From an uncultured Clostridia bacterium (lineage in GTDB: Bacteria > Bacillota > Clostridia > Oscillospirales > CAG-272): 33,655 nucleotides of DNA. This document shows, one piece after another, positions 31,396 through 33,655 of the stretch. Below the pieces are notes generated by a model. The model did no database searches, had not been told where the DNA came from, and saw only the letters and a program-made list of their open reading frames with translations. The stretch covers positions 1 through 33,655 of the forward strand of contig CALXUY010000083.1 of NCBI GenBank assembly GCA_944391805.1. Direction: 5' to 3'. A program made the translations under genes and the position numbers. Each line of letters opens with the position of its first letter. Position 1 is the stretch's first letter.

Positions 31396-32983
31396 TGGTT
31401 TGGAGTCTGACTATCCCTTGCCCGGCTGCTTCATCATATGCCTGCCCGATTTCAATTCGCTCAACCAAACGGAATAACAGGTCCGCCGTCAGCTCCTCCG
31501 GCTGTGTCATCCGGTGGAGCAAGCCCCGCAGCCGGTCATCCGCCGACGGTTCGGATGACCCCGGCAGCCCGCAGCGCCGGTATTGCTCCAGGCTGTGCCG
31601 GATGGTTCCGGCTTCCGCCTCATAGTTCCGGAGCAGCCGGCGCATGCGTTCCTCACTCAGAATTCCGGCAATCTGATCCTCATACAACCGTCCGGTCAGG
31701 ACGTCCAGCTCATGCTCCCTTTTCCGCAAAAGGTCAATTTCCCTTTGACGGATGCCGGGAACCGCTTGCTGCTCCTTTTGTTCGCGCACCGCCGCAAGCA
31801 GAGCTTCTTCCTCTTCGGGGAAGAGACAAATCGCCTCCCGGACAGAAGCGAGAACCACGCTGTACAATGCCTGATAGTCAATCCGATGATTGCTGCACGC
31901 CCGATTGCCGCAGAGCTTATAGCCGCCGCAGACGAGATTTGCGCCTGCCCCTGCTCTCCGGCTTCCCACCGTGGACATGCTTTTCCCGCAGTCCGCACAT
32001 TTGGCAAGGCCGGAGAACAGATTGTGGAAGCCTTTGCTCGGCGGACACCGCCGCAGGTGACTTCTCTTGCCGGCCAGCTCAAATATCTCCCGGCTGACCA
32101 GCGGCTCATGCGTGTGCTCTACCGTATACCAGCGATCGCGGGGATTGTGAACCGTCGCTCTGCTCCGGAACGATACCTTGCTGGTTTTTCCCTGCGCCAT
32201 TACGCCCAGATAGACCGGATTGCGGAGCATTTTGGTAATTCCGGACGACGTCCATTGCTTCCTTTCGGAAAAAGCATCCGCATTCATGTGCGGATGCTTC
32301 GAACATCGGTACAGGATCGGGGACGGTATGCCTCTCTGATTCAGGCTGTCCGCAATCCGAACCGGCAGGAGCCCGTTTGCGGCCTGCTCGAAGATTTCCC
32401 TGACAATACCGGCCGCAGCCTCATCAATCACCAACCGGTTTTTATTTTGCGGATCCCGCCGGTAGCCGTAAGGGGGAAACGCGCCGATGAATGCCCCCTC
32501 CTGCATTTTTGCTGCAAAGGCGGAACGGATTTTTTTGCTGATATCGCGCGCGTACATTTCATTGATGACATTTTTGAACGGGGCAATGTCCGTGCAGGGG
32601 CTATCCGAATCATACCCGTCGTTGACGGCAATATACCGCACCTTTTTGGAGGGAAAATAAACCTCTGTATATTGCCCGGTGAGAATATAGTCCCGCCCCA
32701 GGCGCGAGAGGTCCTTTGTAATCACCATGTTGACCTTTTTCTGCTCGATGTCGCGTAGCATTCTCTGAAAATCGGGTCGGTCAAAGCTGGTGCCGGAGTA
32801 ACCGTCATCCACATATTCGTCATAGACCGAAAATCCGTTTTCTCTCGCATATTCCCGAAGCATTTTGCGCTGCGTCGTAATACTGGCGCTTTCCACCGTG
32901 CCTTCATCGTCCTTGGAAAGGCGCAGATACAGTGCCGCCCGATAAACAGTCGTGTCCCGGCCGGTTTTCCCGAATGAATCCAT
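31340..32983 (-). CDS. Large serine recombinase (site-specific integrase)
   Basis: The 547-aa protein has a resolvase catalytic domain (residues 14-160, 'AALYLRLSKDDEG' with nucleophile Ser23 and the later 'ITKDLSRLGRDYILTGQYTE'), a recombinase domain ('PFKNVINEMYARDISKKIRSAF', 'IPSPILY'), a zinc ribbon ('CADCGKSM...CGGYKLCGNRACSNH'), and a C-terminal coiled-coil. This is the architecture of TnpX/TndX-type integrases of Clostridial mobile elements. ATG at 32983 is chosen since GGAGG lies eight nt upstream. The stop is ~60 bp from the point where feoB homology ends, as expected for an integrase next to its attachment site. Confidence 0.93.
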   Translation of the reverse strand: MDSFGKTGRDTTVYRAALYLRLSKDDEGTVESASITTQRKMLREYARENGFSVYDEYVDDGYSGTSFDRPDFQRMLRDIEQKKVNMVITKDLSRLGRDYILTGQYTEVYFPSKKVRYIAVNDGYDSDSPCTDIAPFKNVINEMYARDISKKIRSAFAAKMQEGAFIGAFPPYGYRRDPQNKNRLVIDEAAAGIVREIFEQAANGLLPVRIADSLNQRGIPSPILYRCSKHPHMNADAFSERKQWTSSGITKMLRNPVYLGVMAQGKTSKVSFRSRATVHNPRDRWYTVEHTHEPLVSREIFELAGKRSHLRRCPPSKGFHNLFSGLAKCADCGKSMSTVGSRRAGAGANLVCGGYKLCGNRACSNHRIDYQALYSVVLASVREAICLFPEEEEALLAAVREQKEQQAVPGIRQREIDLLRKREHELDVLTGRLYEDQIAGILSEERMRRLLRNYEAEAGTIRHSLEQYRRCGLPGSSEPSADDRLRGLLHRMTQPEELTADLLFRLVERIEIGQAYDEAAGQGIVRLQTIKIRFRFSGVPMRRTYRM

Positions 32984-33036
32984 AAGAGCTTCCTCCAGCA
33001 TCTGTGAAAGCAGAAATATTTCGTTCCCTGTTCCGG

Positions 33037-33189
33037 CTATCGCAGCGGAGCATCCGTCGGCGAGGGTCCAGGACATGCAGCTGCATCGGCGCTGAGCAGA
33101 TATTCCAGAAGAATTTCTTTGATGGATTTCCGATCGTCAAATTCGCAAATCACTTGATATTGGGTTGAAAAGTCCGCATTGTTTTCCAT
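33037..33189 (-). CDS. Small protein encoded upstream of the serine recombinase
   Basis: The 50-aa frame starts at ATG 33189 with GGAGG six nt upstream and reads MENNADFSTQYQV..., with 'SIKEILLEYLLSAD' as a helical end. Short proteins with such a 'SLKEIL..YL' helix are often found just before recombinases in Clostridial elements; the function is unknown. It ends 54 nt before the recombinase start, so both are probably one transcript. The start codon lies inside a perfect 10-bp inverted repeat. Confidence 0.65.
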   Translation of the reverse strand: MENNADFSTQYQVICEFDDRKSIKEILLEYLLSADAAACPGPSPTDAPLR

Positions 33190-33243
33190 ATTGTACCTCC
33201 GCATTGTATATCCCAATATATGAGGACTTGCTTGTACAATATG
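33187..33243 (-). promoter_or_regulatory. Dyad enclosing the start codon of the small element gene
   Basis: CATATTGTAC (33187-33196) and GTACAATATG (33234-33243) are exact inverted repeats; inside lies TATAT-CCCA-ATATA (33207-33220). In minus-strand RNA the stem would cover the ATG and part of the GGAGGTACAAT ribosome site. It could be an operator, an attachment-related site or an RNA switch. Confidence 0.55.
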
Positions 33244-33317
33244 AAAAGAACGGCGGGCAACGCTCCCTACAGATGAAAATCCGCATTTGGCAAGGCGATG
33301 GAACACAACGCAACAGA

Positions 33318-33353
33318 AGCCGTATCAAGCGTGACCCCGCGCCCGATACGGCT
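33318..33353. terminator. Possible terminator hairpin
   Basis: AGCCGTATC (33318-33326) and GATACGGCT (33345-33353) are 9-bp arms over an 18-nt loop, with only a loose T-rich stretch beyond it on the plus strand. It lies between the last, partial gene (on the minus strand, ending 33434) and the recombinase module. Confidence 0.4.
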
Positions 33354-33433
33354 CCTGTCATTTGGTTTTACGGCCCATAGCAGAATCGCTCTGTTTTCCT
33401 TGCCAAAAAAACCGATGCATTTGTATTGATTCA

Positions 33434-33655
33434 TCAAAAGAAATCGTTCCAGGAATAGATATCGCGGTCGCTGCCGTCGCCGCGATAGACCACATCCGAG
33501 ACCTCAATGCTGCCCATAAAGAACTCGACCAGCACCGTCTCCCGCTCCAGCTCGGGGCAGAGATAGCGTCTCCTGACCGTCCCACGCTCCGCACCGGCGC
33601 CGCGGTTCCTCTTACTTCCCGGTTCCGTCCCGGGGCGAATATCGGTTTCCCTTCT
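33434..33655 (-). CDS. C-terminal part of an unknown protein (partial)
   Basis: On the minus strand a frame is open from the window edge to TGA at 33434-33436, 73 codons. Its N-terminus is outside the window. The visible part is Arg/Gly-rich, then acidic: 'CPELERETVLVEFFMGSIEVSDVVY...DIYSWNDFF'. I do not recognise the family. It lies upstream of the recombinase module and is either cargo of the element that broke feoB or a neighbouring chromosomal gene. Confidence 0.5.
   Translation of the reverse strand, partial: RRETDIRPGTEPGSKRNRGAGAERGTVRRRYLCPELERETVLVEFFMGSIEVSDVVYRGDGSDRDIYSWNDFF

Noticed and set aside
31283..33164. TTGATATTGGG direct repeats as the two attachment cores of a 1.9-kb element
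   Set aside because: The sequence after the second copy is not the missing feoB half, and it lies inside the small gene, so it cannot be the far junction.
1..33655. CRISPR arrays, tRNA and rRNA genes
   Set aside because: No regularly spaced direct repeats, cloverleaf with T-loop consensus or rRNA-like conserved segments were noticed on either strand.

Overview
The window reads as the chromosome of a moderately GC-rich, spore-forming Gram-positive anaerobe, most likely a gut Clostridia (Oscillospirales/Ruminococcaceae-like). The basis is spoIIR, sigma-A promoters of TTGACA-N17-TATAAT type, strong AGGAGG ribosome sites, lipobox solute-binding proteins, a type II-like FeoB, and host-glycan (sialic acid) functions. 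The taxon is an inference; no rRNA or tRNA gene was seen.

Layout. (1) 1-3105, minus strand: nucleoside-hydrolase-like enzyme, solute-binding lipoprotein and a secreted CBM9-like protein cut by the window edge, divergent from an AraC-family regulator (3307-4101, plus). (2) 4379-6474, plus: an ECF-like sigma factor overlapping by ATGA with a one-TM probable partner/anti-sigma protein. (3) 6716-10214, minus: prmC, a 181-bp MITE-like element, ddl, a membrane protein and a YjjG-like HAD phosphatase, ending in a clear terminator. (4) 10384-12773, plus: a small membrane protein with its own promoter and terminator, then rbfA, nrnA and spoIIR. (5) 12775-13371: a highly structured intergenic repeat region with mirrored ~75-bp arms. 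(6) 13385-17054, minus: a heterodimeric ABC exporter pair. (7) 17316-25992, minus: a sialic acid operon (solute-binding lipoprotein, secreted GLUG/beta-helix-like protein, secreted sialidase, leaderless sialidase, N-acetylneuraminate lyase, short leaderless sialidase) between a near-consensus promoter and a perfect 42-bp palindromic terminator. (8) 26468-29043, minus: MBOAT O-acyltransferase and a DHHW/AlgX-like partner. (9) 29147-31395: a DtxR/MntR-type regulator divergent from feoA-feoB. feoB is broken after about 432 codons by an element carrying a large serine recombinase (31340-32983). That element continues to or beyond the window end.

How it works together. The sialic acid operon has one sialidase for the cell surface, two apparently cytoplasmic sialidases and the lyase that splits Neu5Ac to ManNAc and pyruvate. 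A lipoprotein presumably captures sialylated ligands, but no permease or nanE/nanK is present here. The AraC-controlled cluster at the left looks like a second small carbohydrate/nucleoside scavenging locus using the same class of binding protein. The most unusual features are the localisation split of three GH33 paralogues, a shared Cys-containing C-terminal anchor on two neighbouring secreted proteins, the mirrored intergenic hairpin modules, a hairpin that both resembles a terminator and hides the spoIIR ribosome site, and feoB as an apparent integration site.
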